Assembly: GCA_016190485.1 (NCBI GenBank)
Contig: JACPQN010000134.1
Span: 1 to 52,465, forward strand
Reading direction: 5' to 3'
DNA: 52,465 nt
Source: Chloroflexota bacterium
GTDB taxonomy: Bacteria > Chloroflexota > Dehalococcoidia > SHYD01
Positions 45,789 through 52,465 of the stretch are shown here, one piece after another. Both the position numbers and the translations under genes were made by a program. The notes beneath the pieces are model-generated. The model did not search any database and was not told where the DNA came from. It saw only the letters and a program-made list of their open reading frames with translations. Position 1 is the first letter of the stretch. Each line of letters opens with the position of its first letter.

Positions 45789-47923
45789 ATATGTTTCATT
45801 ACCTCACGAACCAACAAATACTGGATTCTTCCTGATTGCTCTTCTACTGCGATCTCAGCAACCTTTTTCTTCACTGATTCCCTAGCCTTTGCGTCTTCCA
45901 CTATCACAAACACCTTGTCCACCATGTCGTTTAACAGCCCAAGAACGACATGCGGTTGAAGACTGCTTATGCAGATTTCATACCCCACTCTCTTGGGACC
46001 GTTAGGCCCAATCTCATCAAGCCGGGTCACCAGGGCGTCGGCCCGAACCCCGGCCTCCTCTGACTCAATGTCCACAATGCACCCAGGGTGCTCCAACTCT
46101 TCTTTTGCCTTTACTGCGGCCGTAACTAGACGATGTAGGCCGCCGCCCCGCCCGGGCAAACGCTTCGGTTCTATACCGTTTGCCCGGGCGACCCGCATGC
46201 CCCATTCCGTAGGGAAGCCAAATAGAGCTTGCCCTGACCGCCCGCCAATGCTCACGCGACTGAAAGTAGCCAGCTCTCTACTACTGAGCCAGTCACGAAA
46301 TCTTTTCCCAGTGGCCTTGGGGATTGCCAGTAGTTGCTCAATTTGCCCTGCCCGCAACCCAGGTTTCTCGCAGAGAATCTTGAAGTACTCTTTGACGCGC
46401 CCCTTTAGCTGGAGTGCTTCGACAGCACCGCTGCTTGTAGCTTTGGCAGCTCCGCTTACGGATGGCCGGATGGAAGCCAGAGTCACCCGCGGCTCCCAGG
46501 GCAGCCGGGCTGCTGCTGCTTTGGCCTTTAGCACAATCTCTTCAATCTCAGCATGGCTTAGTTCCGGAATTTCGAACTCAGGGACCACCATGCGGAAAGG
46601 GAACGGGTAGCTTGGAATCTTGACTATGGCATTTCTATTAGGAAGTGAACCGAGCTCGATAACCTGTTGTTCGGTTAGGCCAAGCGTGGCGGATAAGGTT
46701 CGCTTGGAAAGCGGATCTTCAGCGCGAAACACAATCTTGTTGTTGATCGTGGTTTGAAGTGGAGCAGGAATGGTATAGATAGTTTGACTGATGAGCACTA
46801 TGGTGACAGAGAGGTGCCTACTCCGGCGGCCAAGAGTGTGCAAGAACGGCTCGTGGATGTCGTCCCGTGACTGCGTCGCCACAAAATACTCGTCCGCCTC
46901 ATCTATGATCATCAGAAGTTGCTTATGCGGCCCTGGGTTAAGGCGACGGTATGCGGAAACCGTGTCACTCAGGTAGTGCACCACAGACACGCGAGTTGTT
47001 GTGTCCATGCCACTCAGATCGAAGAGGATGCTACTCTCAGAAAGGGTGGCAATGTCGAATCCCTGAGAGCAGTCAAAAACGTCCCCAGCATAGCGAAGCA
47101 AAGTGCTGATTCCCCTGTCCTCTGACTCGGCGTACTCTGCCCTTCGTCTAAGCGTATGGTGCTGACGGTTGATGATTTCCTTGATGTCGTAGTAGCTAGG
47201 GTAGGGACCCGATTCTGCTGATGTACCAAATGCAGCGAATGCTGATTGCAGCGTTCTGGCGTGCTGCTCACACGTGCCATCTCTCCAGTAGTTATCCGGC
47301 CGCAACTGGTCGACTATGCGACCTACAAGTAGGATTAGGGTCTCGTTTTTTACTGGGCACAGCGGGTTTAGCTTAAGATTAGAATTGTCCAAGTACAGCA
47401 TCTGCCCAGAGCCCAGCGCCTCGTAGAAATGCCCTACCACGTCTAGCGGAAACGGCGTAAAGACCCACGCCGAATAGCCAGCCTTCATAGCCGACTTGCC
47501 AACTTTCTCCATGCTGAAGGTGCTTTTGCCAGTCCCAATGGTTCCCACAACAAGAAAGTTGAGACCGAAGTTGGCACTGCTGAGCCTTGCCTGTGTTGTT
47601 CCGCCGGGAAGGTAGCCCAGAAAAAATTCGCCGTCGGCGATGTCGCGGGGATTAGGGCTGGGGACAAAGTAGCTCTGTGACGGGCGCAGGTGGTTAATCA
47701 GCCGGACGAAATACTGTTCAAGCTGTTGGCAGTAATAAGGGTCGTTTGAAAAGACCGCTCGATGTATCCGTTCGGCCATGCCGCTTTTACCGGCCTGACT
47801 TGCCAGCTTTAGCAACGCCTGCTCTTTCATCAAGAGTTGCTCGTATTTGTCCGGGTTCGCGCTCTGCATAAGCGGTTTCAACAAAAGAAAAAAGGGCAGG
47901 GTCTGCCTAGACCCCGCTGCCAA
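45773..47923 (-). CDS. HerA/VirB4-like ATPase with winged helix and nuclease-like C-terminus
   Basis: A 716-aa P-loop ATPase of the HerA/FtsK superfamily. Walker A is GTIGTGKST (127-135), Walker B is LLMIIDEADE (336-345) and the sensor region is VTIVLISQT (373-381); LLRYAGDVFD and NKIVFRAEDP are typical of VirB4/HerA-like conjugation or DNA-pumping ATPases. A winged-helix region occurs near 507-555 (KEYFKILCEKPGLRAGQIEQ). The end (about 612-700) resembles a restriction-endonuclease-like fold with Asp629 in RADALVT and Glu649 in VGYEICIS, but the usual Lys is replaced, so nuclease activity is uncertain. No transmembrane helix is evident. It is the last gene of the element operon. Confidence 0.85.
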   Translation of the reverse strand: MAAGSRQTLPFFLLLKPLMQSANPDKYEQLLMKEQALLKLASQAGKSGMAERIHRAVFSNDPYYCQQLEQYFVRLINHLRPSQSYFVPSPNPRDIADGEFFLGYLPGGTTQARLSSANFGLNFLVVGTIGTGKSTFSMEKVGKSAMKAGYSAWVFTPFPLDVVGHFYEALGSGQMLYLDNSNLKLNPLCPVKNETLILLVGRIVDQLRPDNYWRDGTCEQHARTLQSAFAAFGTSAESGPYPSYYDIKEIINRQHHTLRRRAEYAESEDRGISTLLRYAGDVFDCSQGFDIATLSESSILFDLSGMDTTTRVSVVHYLSDTVSAYRRLNPGPHKQLLMIIDEADEYFVATQSRDDIHEPFLHTLGRRSRHLSVTIVLISQTIYTIPAPLQTTINNKIVFRAEDPLSKRTLSATLGLTEQQVIELGSLPNRNAIVKIPSYPFPFRMVVPEFEIPELSHAEIEEIVLKAKAAAARLPWEPRVTLASIRPSVSGAAKATSSGAVEALQLKGRVKEYFKILCEKPGLRAGQIEQLLAIPKATGKRFRDWLSSRELATFSRVSIGGRSGQALFGFPTEWGMRVARANGIEPKRLPGRGGGLHRLVTAAVKAKEELEHPGCIVDIESEEAGVRADALVTRLDEIGPNGPKRVGYEICISSLQPHVVLGLLNDMVDKVFVIVEDAKARESVKKKVAEIAVEEQSGRIQYLLVREVMKHIPPAS

Positions 47924-48029
47924 AATCTCGTGCCTGTGACTCTGTCCAAGCAGCGCACTCGCATGTCAGGCAAAGCTTGCTAATGCATGTCGTTTCCGCG
48001 CCACAGCGTTGGCATGTTGTGAGACTCAT
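47907..48029 (-). CDS. 40-aa zinc-ribbon protein
   Basis: Short gene. It encodes 40 residues with TCQRCGAETTC and LCLTCEC, giving two CxxC knuckles of a zinc ribbon. The ATG overlaps the upstream stop (ATGA) and its own 3' end overlaps the ATPase start by 17 nt, so it is translationally coupled to both. A role as a small adaptor of the ATPase is an inference. Confidence 0.6.
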   Translation of the reverse strand: MSLTTCQRCGAETTCISKLCLTCECAAWTESQARDFGSGV

Positions 48030-48223
48030 CGCATCTCACCGTCATCGGATTGTCCGTTAGTCTTCAGGCTGAGCTCGTCACGCTCTTTTATCAGGGCGGT
48101 GATTACCTCTGAAGCCTGGGCGATTCCCATTACGCTAAAGCGTGACAAGTCCTCCTCAGAAGGCTCATGCCCCATCTGAGTCTTTAGTTCGGTGTAAAAC
48201 ACCAGTTGCTTGTTCGTACACAT
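48026..48223 (-). CDS. small hypothetical protein
   Basis: A 65-aa soluble, acidic protein with no recognised family (YTELKTQMGHEPSEEDLSRF, then helix EVITALIKERDELSLK). ATG 48223 follows GGAGG at 10 nt. It is coupled by ATGA to the 40-aa zinc ribbon gene, and the three genes 48223-45773 form one unit. Confidence 0.65.
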   Translation of the reverse strand: MCTNKQLVFYTELKTQMGHEPSEEDLSRFSVMGIAQASEVITALIKERDELSLKTNGQSDDGEMR

Positions 48224-48331
48224 GTTCTATCGACCTCCATCGACTTTTTCCGGCCTCATCGTGCCCCTCGGCCTGTTAGTTTATTCCGGTAGGGAGGAGC
48301 CTCTTTTAGGATTTCAAGCGCCGTAGGAGCG

Positions 48332-48346
48332 GGTTGCGCAGCAACC
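48332..48346. terminator. small hairpin in gap between cargo genes
   Basis: GGTTGC-GCA-GCAACC (48332-48346) lies in the 180-bp gap between the genes ending at 48404 and starting at 48223. No other feature is visible in the gap. Confidence 0.35.
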
Positions 48347-48403
48347 GAAATTCATAAATGTGGCTCCGAGCGCAGGAAGGATTGTAAGGAAACCTCGGTT
48401 GCC

Positions 48404-48790
48404 TTACTCCTCTTCACTTGGGTGAAGGTTATTCCGCACCTCAGGACTGCTTAAGGGCAGCCAGACCGAACGGCCGCACTGCGGACACATGCCTGCCCAG
48501 CCTGGGCCAGCAGAGCCGCCAGCCTCCATTGGTGTTTCATAACCGCAGTCTGGGCAGTGGGTCCAACAGGGCCAGTTGTCCCAGCGCTCCTCCCACTCCT
48601 GCCATTCCGCGTCTCTATGCTCCTGAGAGATTCCCAGCCTCCTACGCAACCTACGTGGCCTCGACACCGGCCGACGGGGGATAGGACCAGCCTCTCTGCT
48701 CGTCCAGGTTCTGCCGGATGGTGAAATCTCCATCCAATTAGGTGGCCGTTCGGCCGAATACCTCGCGTCAGGATAGTCCGGGTCGTCCAT
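48404..48790 (-). CDS. hypothetical protein with zinc ribbon
   Basis: A 128-aa protein. The first half is basic and Pro/Arg-rich (PRRPVSRPRRLRRRLG). The second half carries a zinc ribbon: HCPDCGYET and MCPQCGRS, two CxxC pairs about 21 residues apart, preceded by a Trp-rich stretch (WQEWEERWDNWPCWTHC). No family recognised. ATG 48790 has AGAGGTG upstream and follows the preceding gene by 4 bp. Confidence 0.68.
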   Translation of the reverse strand: MDDPDYPDARYSAERPPNWMEISPSGRTWTSREAGPIPRRPVSRPRRLRRRLGISQEHRDAEWQEWEERWDNWPCWTHCPDCGYETPMEAGGSAGPGWAGMCPQCGRSVWLPLSSPEVRNNLHPSEEE

Positions 48791-48794
48791 GCCG

Positions 48795-49139
48795 TCACCT
48801 CTTTGAGATGCTCAGCACAACAGCAACCACGATGGTAAGGAGGATGCAGCACGCTATCGTCACCAGCATTTGACGCTGATCTTCCTCCCAGCATCGCTGG
48901 CACATGATCTCCTCTTCGTTGACCTCGTGGGAATGTTGCTTACACGCACTGCGGCCACATTTCTTACACTGGCCCTTGGAGCATAAGTAGCAAAGCAGGC
49001 CACCGCTAGCACACATCGCCACTAGCATCCTTTCCGACAGGAACAGCCGGCCACATCCATGGCAATAGGTGAGCCGTTTTTGCTTCCTTGAGAGAAGACG
49101 AGACTCGTCGCCATACATCTCGTGTCGGGTTTCAATCAC
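48795..49139 (-). CDS. membrane-anchored zinc-finger protein
   Basis: A 114-aa protein with cysteine pairs YCHGCGR, LCYLCSKGQCKKCGRSAC and MCQRCWE, an arrangement close to a double zinc knuckle or RING/B-box-like finger, and a C-terminal transmembrane helix (TIACCILLTIVVAVVLSI). The tail-anchored layout places the finger domain in the cytoplasm. The start is GTG 49139; the frame is open for about 40 more codons upstream without a start codon. No family recognised. Confidence 0.68.
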   Translation of the reverse strand: MIETRHEMYGDESRLLSRKQKRLTYCHGCGRLFLSERMLVAMCASGGLLCYLCSKGQCKKCGRSACKQHSHEVNEEEIMCQRCWEEDQRQMLVTIACCILLTIVVAVVLSISKR

Positions 49140-49284
49140 AGGAATGGCCTCAGTAGCAGGGCCGACGACCAGGACTTCTTCGGCCCGACCTCGGGAATAC
49201 CCGCCTCGCCCGTCCCTTCCTGTACGTCCGTGGGATCTTCGCCACTCTCGGTTACCATAGCGCGAGCTCTAAGAGTGCCTTAAG

Positions 49285-49467
49285 CTAGAAGCGGATGCCG
49301 GCGACATAGAGCGCACCCAGCACCACGACCACCCAGAACAAGAGCCAGCCAAACCAGTTGGAACCCGAGCTCTGCTTCAGCTTGCTATTGTTAGTGCCTC
49401 TGCTCCCTCTGCCTGCCGTTGTCGCCCACTGCTCTAATTCATCTGCCCTCACTACTGGGAATTTCAT
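49285..49467 (-). CDS. small membrane protein
   Basis: A 60-aa protein: soluble N-terminal 37 residues (MKFPVVRADELEQWATTAGR onward, Ser/Gly/Asn-rich) and a C-terminal helix WFGWLLFWVVVVLGALYVAG. ATG 49467 has AGGAGG with 5-nt spacing and overlaps the upstream gene stop by 4 nt, so it is a real and coupled gene. Function unknown. Confidence 0.7.
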   Translation of the reverse strand: MKFPVVRADELEQWATTAGRGSRGTNNSKLKQSSGSNWFGWLLFWVVVVLGALYVAGIRF

Positions 49468-49979
49468 TGCCGCCTCCTAACATCCAGTTTGGCGACGTAA
49501 GCCCCGTGCTGCGAAGCGTCTTGGATAGCCAACCGAAGGCCCCGGGGTATCTCGGTCCGCCAGAAGTCGGGAATGGAGACCTCCTGAGGGTAATAACCCT
49601 CGCATTCGACGCAGAACAGGTTAAACACGCCGTTAGCGTGGTGGCACCAGCCTCTGCTGGAGTCGCCCGACGACCAATAGTACGTACCCGGCATCACCAC
49701 CAGGGTGTGATCGCCGTATCCTGAAAGGCCCTGGGCAACCCGGGAGTTGGGCGCCAGGTGGAGGCACCGGTCATGATCCCCATAGACTGCGTTGCGGTCC
49801 CAACTAAAGGACCGCATGGGAAACTGCAACGACTGGTAGGAATGGGAGACATGCTGCCTGCGCACCATCTCCACCCGCTTTGCAAGGATAGGCGTGAACC
49901 CAATCCTTTCCGTGTTGCTGTCTAACCGCTGCCTGAAGAGCGGGAAAACGTCTGGCTGTTGCAAGAACTGCACGCACAT
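49464..49979 (-). CDS. hypothetical soluble protein
   Basis: A 171-aa protein without membrane segments, rich in aromatic, His and Arg residues (NAVYGDHDRCLHLAPNSR, TYYWSSGDSSRGWCHHANGV, LFCVECEGYY). Cys and His clusters could bind metal but no standard motif is present. ATG 49979 has AAAGGAGG just upstream. It lies in the run of element cargo genes and is coupled to the small membrane protein. Confidence 0.7.
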   Translation of the reverse strand: MCVQFLQQPDVFPLFRQRLDSNTERIGFTPILAKRVEMVRRQHVSHSYQSLQFPMRSFSWDRNAVYGDHDRCLHLAPNSRVAQGLSGYGDHTLVVMPGTYYWSSGDSSRGWCHHANGVFNLFCVECEGYYPQEVSIPDFWRTEIPRGLRLAIQDASQHGAYVAKLDVRRRQ

Positions 49980-50043
49980 TGGAATCCTCCTTTATTCCTA
50001 CTGAGAATTACGGGAATCAGGGGTAAGCGCGCTCTCGGCGGCC

Positions 50044-50259
50044 TCAGACAGGTCCAGGCGTAAACTCGTACTTGGGGCGCTTCTCATCCTCCTTCTCCGC
50101 TACTGGGTCAACAGCGCTATCAGGTACTGCACCTTCGTGGATGCCTTCTGGAGTTGCCGCATCCCACAGTTCTGGATGCGAAGGATCATCAGTTAGCTGT
50201 GAAACTGGTATTTGAATTCCCTGACAACCGGTTCTGCGCTTCACCTCATCATGGACCAT
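50044..50259 (-). CDS. small acidic hypothetical protein
   Basis: A 71-aa acidic, Pro-rich, probably partly disordered protein (DPSHPELWDAATPEGIHEGA, EKEDEKRPKYEFTPGPV). ATG 50259 has AAAGGAG with good spacing. No family recognised. First gene of the run 50259-47907. Confidence 0.65.
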   Translation of the reverse strand: MVHDEVKRRTGCQGIQIPVSQLTDDPSHPELWDAATPEGIHEGAVPDSAVDPVAEKEDEKRPKYEFTPGPV

Positions 50260-50427
50260 TGTTTGCTCCTTTCCGTTTCCCGACGTACCTTCCTTTTGGT
50301 ATGCTGGGCGTGAGGAAGGCGGGCAGGTCTCTGACGTTGCCGCGCTAAAGCATGCTAGGGACCCTTGCCTTCCTCTTCTCGTATTCGATTGTCCGTACCG
50401 TTAAGAGCCGGCGTCACCTCCTCGTGG

Positions 50428-50649
50428 TTACGTGGTCAGAGACTGAAGTATTTCAGCTAAGATCTCCCGATGGCAGTGGGCGTCAGCGTTATTGAGGTTT
50501 TCGTGGCATAGCAGGGTGACCGTTCCGTGCAAGCGCTCAAGGCGTTTGACCTCCGTTAAGGCGGAGCAGCCTGGCTCCGTTCCGGTAACTTCTTCACGGT
50601 ACCAGAGTCCTGAGAGATTAAGACTCACCTTTCCGGGTTGTCGACCCAT
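50428..50649 (-). CDS. short DUF488-like protein
   Basis: A 73-aa protein. The C-terminal half GTVTLLCHENLNNADAHCHR, followed by EILAEIL, matches the end of DUF488 proteins, whose hallmark is LLCxE...CHR. Normal DUF488 proteins are 110-190 aa, so this one is either a minimal form or a truncated copy. No ribosome site is apparent before ATG 50649. Divergent from the LuxR-type gene. Confidence 0.6.
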   Translation of the reverse strand: MGRQPGKVSLNLSGLWYREEVTGTEPGCSALTEVKRLERLHGTVTLLCHENLNNADAHCHREILAEILQSLTT

Positions 50650-50653
50650 AAGC

Positions 50654-50659
50654 TATAAT
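50654..50659 (+). promoter_or_regulatory. -10 box of LuxR-type regulator
   Basis: A consensus TATAAT faces the regulator gene and places the transcription start near 50666. This excludes the longer frame start at 50492 and supports ATG 50735. No clear -35 hexamer. Confidence 0.45.
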
Positions 50660-50734
50660 GGGGGGAGGGCAGTCCCTGGTCATCCCCAAAAACTTGGTCT
50701 GGTACTAAAGAAAACGTTAAGGTCGGCAGCGCAT

Positions 50735-52060
50735 ATGGGTGCAGAACCCTTCTCACCGCTAACCAGCAGACAGATCGAGGTCCTAGAACTCTGGGTCCAG
50801 GGTCTGTCTGCCAAGGAAATTGCGCAACGGCTGGTCGTAGCGGAAGACACCGTGAACAGTCACCTTTTACATGTCCGCAATAACTTGGGGGTGACGACCA
50901 CCAGGCAAGCTGCGTTCAAGGCCGTTGAGTTGGGACTGGTGAATCTTCCGACAGAGACTAGTACGGGTGACGTAGTACCAAAGGCGCCTAACTCAGGACC
51001 ATCAGCCATTCCCTCTAGCCACAGGCTGACTACCGCTCCACCCCCGGTCAGTCACTACTCAGGGATAATACGCCCGGCGGCCACGGAGCTAAGTAAAAGT
51101 GACCGTTTTACGACTCAGTCGTTAGTAAAGTTATCAGGCCAAAGCCTTCGAGATATAGTTGTAGAGGCGATAAAGCTGGTCTGGGAAGATGTCGATGAGA
51201 CGTTAGACTTGTTAATTATGGCAGCATGCCTGGAGAGGGATAGGAAGGCTCTCTCATATGACTCACCGATTGTCGGCGATCCAGTATTCGACCTGCTATG
51301 GAACTTTGTGAGGCAATACAGATGCGTGGCCAACGCCGTACGTTCGTATGATCCGCGGGGATGGGCGGCCGTTGTGAAAGATAAATCGAGCGTGGAGACG
51401 CTGTTGAGTGATGCATCCTTCTTATACGCAGAAGGCCAAATACAAGCCCTTGAGTTATTCATGGCTTTCCAGCGGGAGTTCGCCGTGCGCTCCGAGGGCA
51501 CCATCGTGCCTGCCCCGGAGGACGAGGCGGCGTATGATTGGAACGTAGGGGTTGGAACGCCCGGTGTGATACAGGCTAGAGTAGATATTGAAGCCGCTTT
51601 ATCATTAATCGAAGGATTACTTTTCCCGGATAGTCATGACCCTTATTTTGGCTTCGCTCAATGGAATCTTGAGTTACTGCTAGCGAGGTGCTGGGATCAA
51701 CAGGCTCAGAGAGACGCATTGCCTGTATTATTCTCCAAGTCTATGCGTCTGCTATCGCTGTGCCATGTAGGGATGGTAGTTAGCGAGTTTCGTCCAAGTG
51801 ATCTTGGCGGATTCTTCCTCTCCTGGGCTGATTACATCAATCGGCTGTTCGGGTGGAACAACGAGCTCCAGAGAACCACGAGATGGCTAGCCATCGTTCC
51901 TGACTTTCGGAAATACGAGCAAATTGTCAACAAGATGCCCTTGCCCAGATCAGGCGCGGAAGCCGAAAAGGCGCTTGTGGCTCTCTGTCCTAGTATTCGT
52001 GATCTTAGCTTCGATTGGGTAAGACGGCAGCGCAGAGCCGAGGTAACCTCGCATCGCTAA
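50735..52060 (+). CDS. LuxR-type HTH regulator with large unknown C-terminal domain
   Basis: A 441-aa protein. The LuxR/GerE helix-turn-helix is at the N-terminus (about 8-68: LTSRQIEVLELWVQGLSAKE, IAQRLVVAEDTVNSHLLHVR, NNLGV), where most LuxR proteins have it at the C-terminus. A Pro/Ser-rich linker (about 78-120) leads to an about 300-residue helical domain (LRDIVVEAIKLVWEDVDETL, IEAALSLIEGLLFPDSHDPY, FSKSMRLLSLCHVGMVVSEF) that I do not recognise. No receiver or ATPase motif. Low GC relative to the chromosome. Confidence 0.75.
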   Translation: MGAEPFSPLTSRQIEVLELWVQGLSAKEIAQRLVVAEDTVNSHLLHVRNNLGVTTTRQAAFKAVELGLVNLPTETSTGDVVPKAPNSGPSAIPSSHRLTTAPPPVSHYSGIIRPAATELSKSDRFTTQSLVKLSGQSLRDIVVEAIKLVWEDVDETLDLLIMAACLERDRKALSYDSPIVGDPVFDLLWNFVRQYRCVANAVRSYDPRGWAAVVKDKSSVETLLSDASFLYAEGQIQALELFMAFQREFAVRSEGTIVPAPEDEAAYDWNVGVGTPGVIQARVDIEAALSLIEGLLFPDSHDPYFGFAQWNLELLLARCWDQQAQRDALPVLFSKSMRLLSLCHVGMVVSEFRPSDLGGFFLSWADYINRLFGWNNELQRTTRWLAIVPDFRKYEQIVNKMPLPRSGAEAEKALVALCPSIRDLSFDWVRRQRRAEVTSHR

Positions 52061-52104
52061 GTCGAGCGTCCGCAAAATAGCTAACGAAGCACTCCAGTTC
52101 CCAC

Positions 52105-52327
52105 CTACAGATTATGTCTTTCGAGGAAACGTGCTAGGCGAGTCAGCCCCTTTTCGATGCTGTAGGGATGAGAGACCAGATATAAGGCGTAAGCCAGTCG
52201 TCCCAAGTCCGGGCTTGCCTCCGCAATAATATTTCTTCGGGCCCCAGGCAACTGACTGGAGGATTCCTCGGCTTCTGAAACCTGGCTATCAATTTGCCGA
52301 GCGATGTATTTCTGTATATCCAAATGG
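52105..52327 (-). pseudogene. gene 3' remnant cut by IS3-family element
   Basis: The open frame (DIQKYIARQIDSQVSEAEES, GLTRLARFLERHNL at the end) is soluble and helical and has no recognised family. Its apparent N-terminus (STKSGQAH) is encoded by the IS end, so the original 5' part was probably lost or lies beyond the element. It ends 44 bp after the LuxR-type gene, convergent with it. Confidence 0.45.
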
Positions 52328-52465
52328 GCCTGCCCCGATTTTGTAGACACCTAGCTTTTAGGCGGCCGCCGCCGCGAGCAGGGTCTCCTCGAACGCTGCG
52401 GGACTCTGATACCCGAGGGCAGAATGTCGCCGCTGTCGGTTGTAGAATACCGCAATCCACTCGAA
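52325..52465 (-). mobile_element. IS3-family insertion sequence, right end
   Basis: Right terminal inverted repeat TGGGCCTGCCCCGATTTTGT (52325-52344) continuing AGACACC, typical in form for IS3-family ends, followed by the transposase 3' end. The element leaves the window at 52465. Confidence 0.75.
52358..52465 (-). CDS. IS3-family transposase OrfB, C-terminal 35 residues
   Basis: Partial DDE transposase. The translated end FEWIAVFYNRQRRHSALGYQ followed by SPAAFEETLL is the hallmark C-terminal YN-x-x-R-x-H-S-A-L-G-Y block of IS3 OrfB; the last catalytic Glu lies upstream, outside the window. The gene is cut by the window edge. Confidence 0.9.
   Translation of the reverse strand, partial: FEWIAVFYNRQRRHSALGYQSPAAFEETLLAAAAA

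Noticed and set aside
44209-52324. Second copy of the tRNA-Gly 3' end marking the right attachment site
   Set aside because: I found no such duplicate within the window; the right end of the element must lie beyond 52465 or be lost.

Overview
The window comes from a high-GC bacterial chromosome. The gene content (F420/FMN split-barrel protein, crotonases next to a glutaconate-type CoA-transferase pair, dense intergenic palindromes) fits an uncultured Chloroflexota member, perhaps near Dehalococcoidia or Anaerolineae. That placement is an inference from gene content only. The first 30 bases are the 5' end of a 16S rRNA gene on the minus strand, so the window begins just upstream of an rRNA operon.

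Layout. (1) 1-9.1 kb is housekeeping: the rrn promoter, queF, a queuosine-precursor transporter, a nickel transporter facing a Fur-family regulator, a CorA/PPOX chimera, a thioredoxin-reductase-like enzyme, a crotonase, signal peptidase I, class II aldolase, and an ECF sigma/anti-sigma pair. (2) 9.05-37.2 kb is one minus-strand cluster of 23 genes, many joined by 1-4 nt overlaps. Read in transcription order it begins with a secreted DNRLRE protein carrying a VPELP-TM-RR sorting tail, then a small Ig-like membrane protein, a CPBP protease, an exosortase-family transpeptidase and another Ig-like membrane protein. It continues with glycosyltransferases (GT2 and GT4), methyltransferases, an alpha/alpha-toroid protein, a 1252-aa flippase fused to a very large extracytoplasmic domain, a large polytopic membrane protein, a DUF1616 protein, an O-antigen-ligase/polymerase with TPRs, a type I phosphodiesterase and a membrane protein. 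I read it as a surface-glycan assembly and C-terminal sorting locus. (3) 37.2-44.2 kb holds about 1 kb of non-coding DNA with CRP-like palindromes, a Cys-rich secreted protein, a 41-aa membrane protein, three copies of a 101-bp MITE-like element, six tRNAs (all with encoded CCA), a CoA-transferase pair, a second crotonase and a cytochrome c lipoprotein. (4) 44.1-52.5 kb is an integrative element next to tRNA-Gly(TCC): tyrosine integrase, XRE repressor, HerA/VirB4-like ATPase, a minus-strand run of small zinc-ribbon, membrane and unknown proteins, a DUF488 fragment and a LuxR-type regulator. The right edge is cut by an IS3-family element. This part is visibly richer in A+T.

The most promising unusual system is the exosortase/VPELP-CTERM module embedded in the glycan operon, together with the flippase-ectodomain fusion. 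A second theme is a family of short palindromes (core CTTCGGCAGGCTCAGGAC) that lie inside genes of this operon, are translated in frame, and have extended or padded protein termini.
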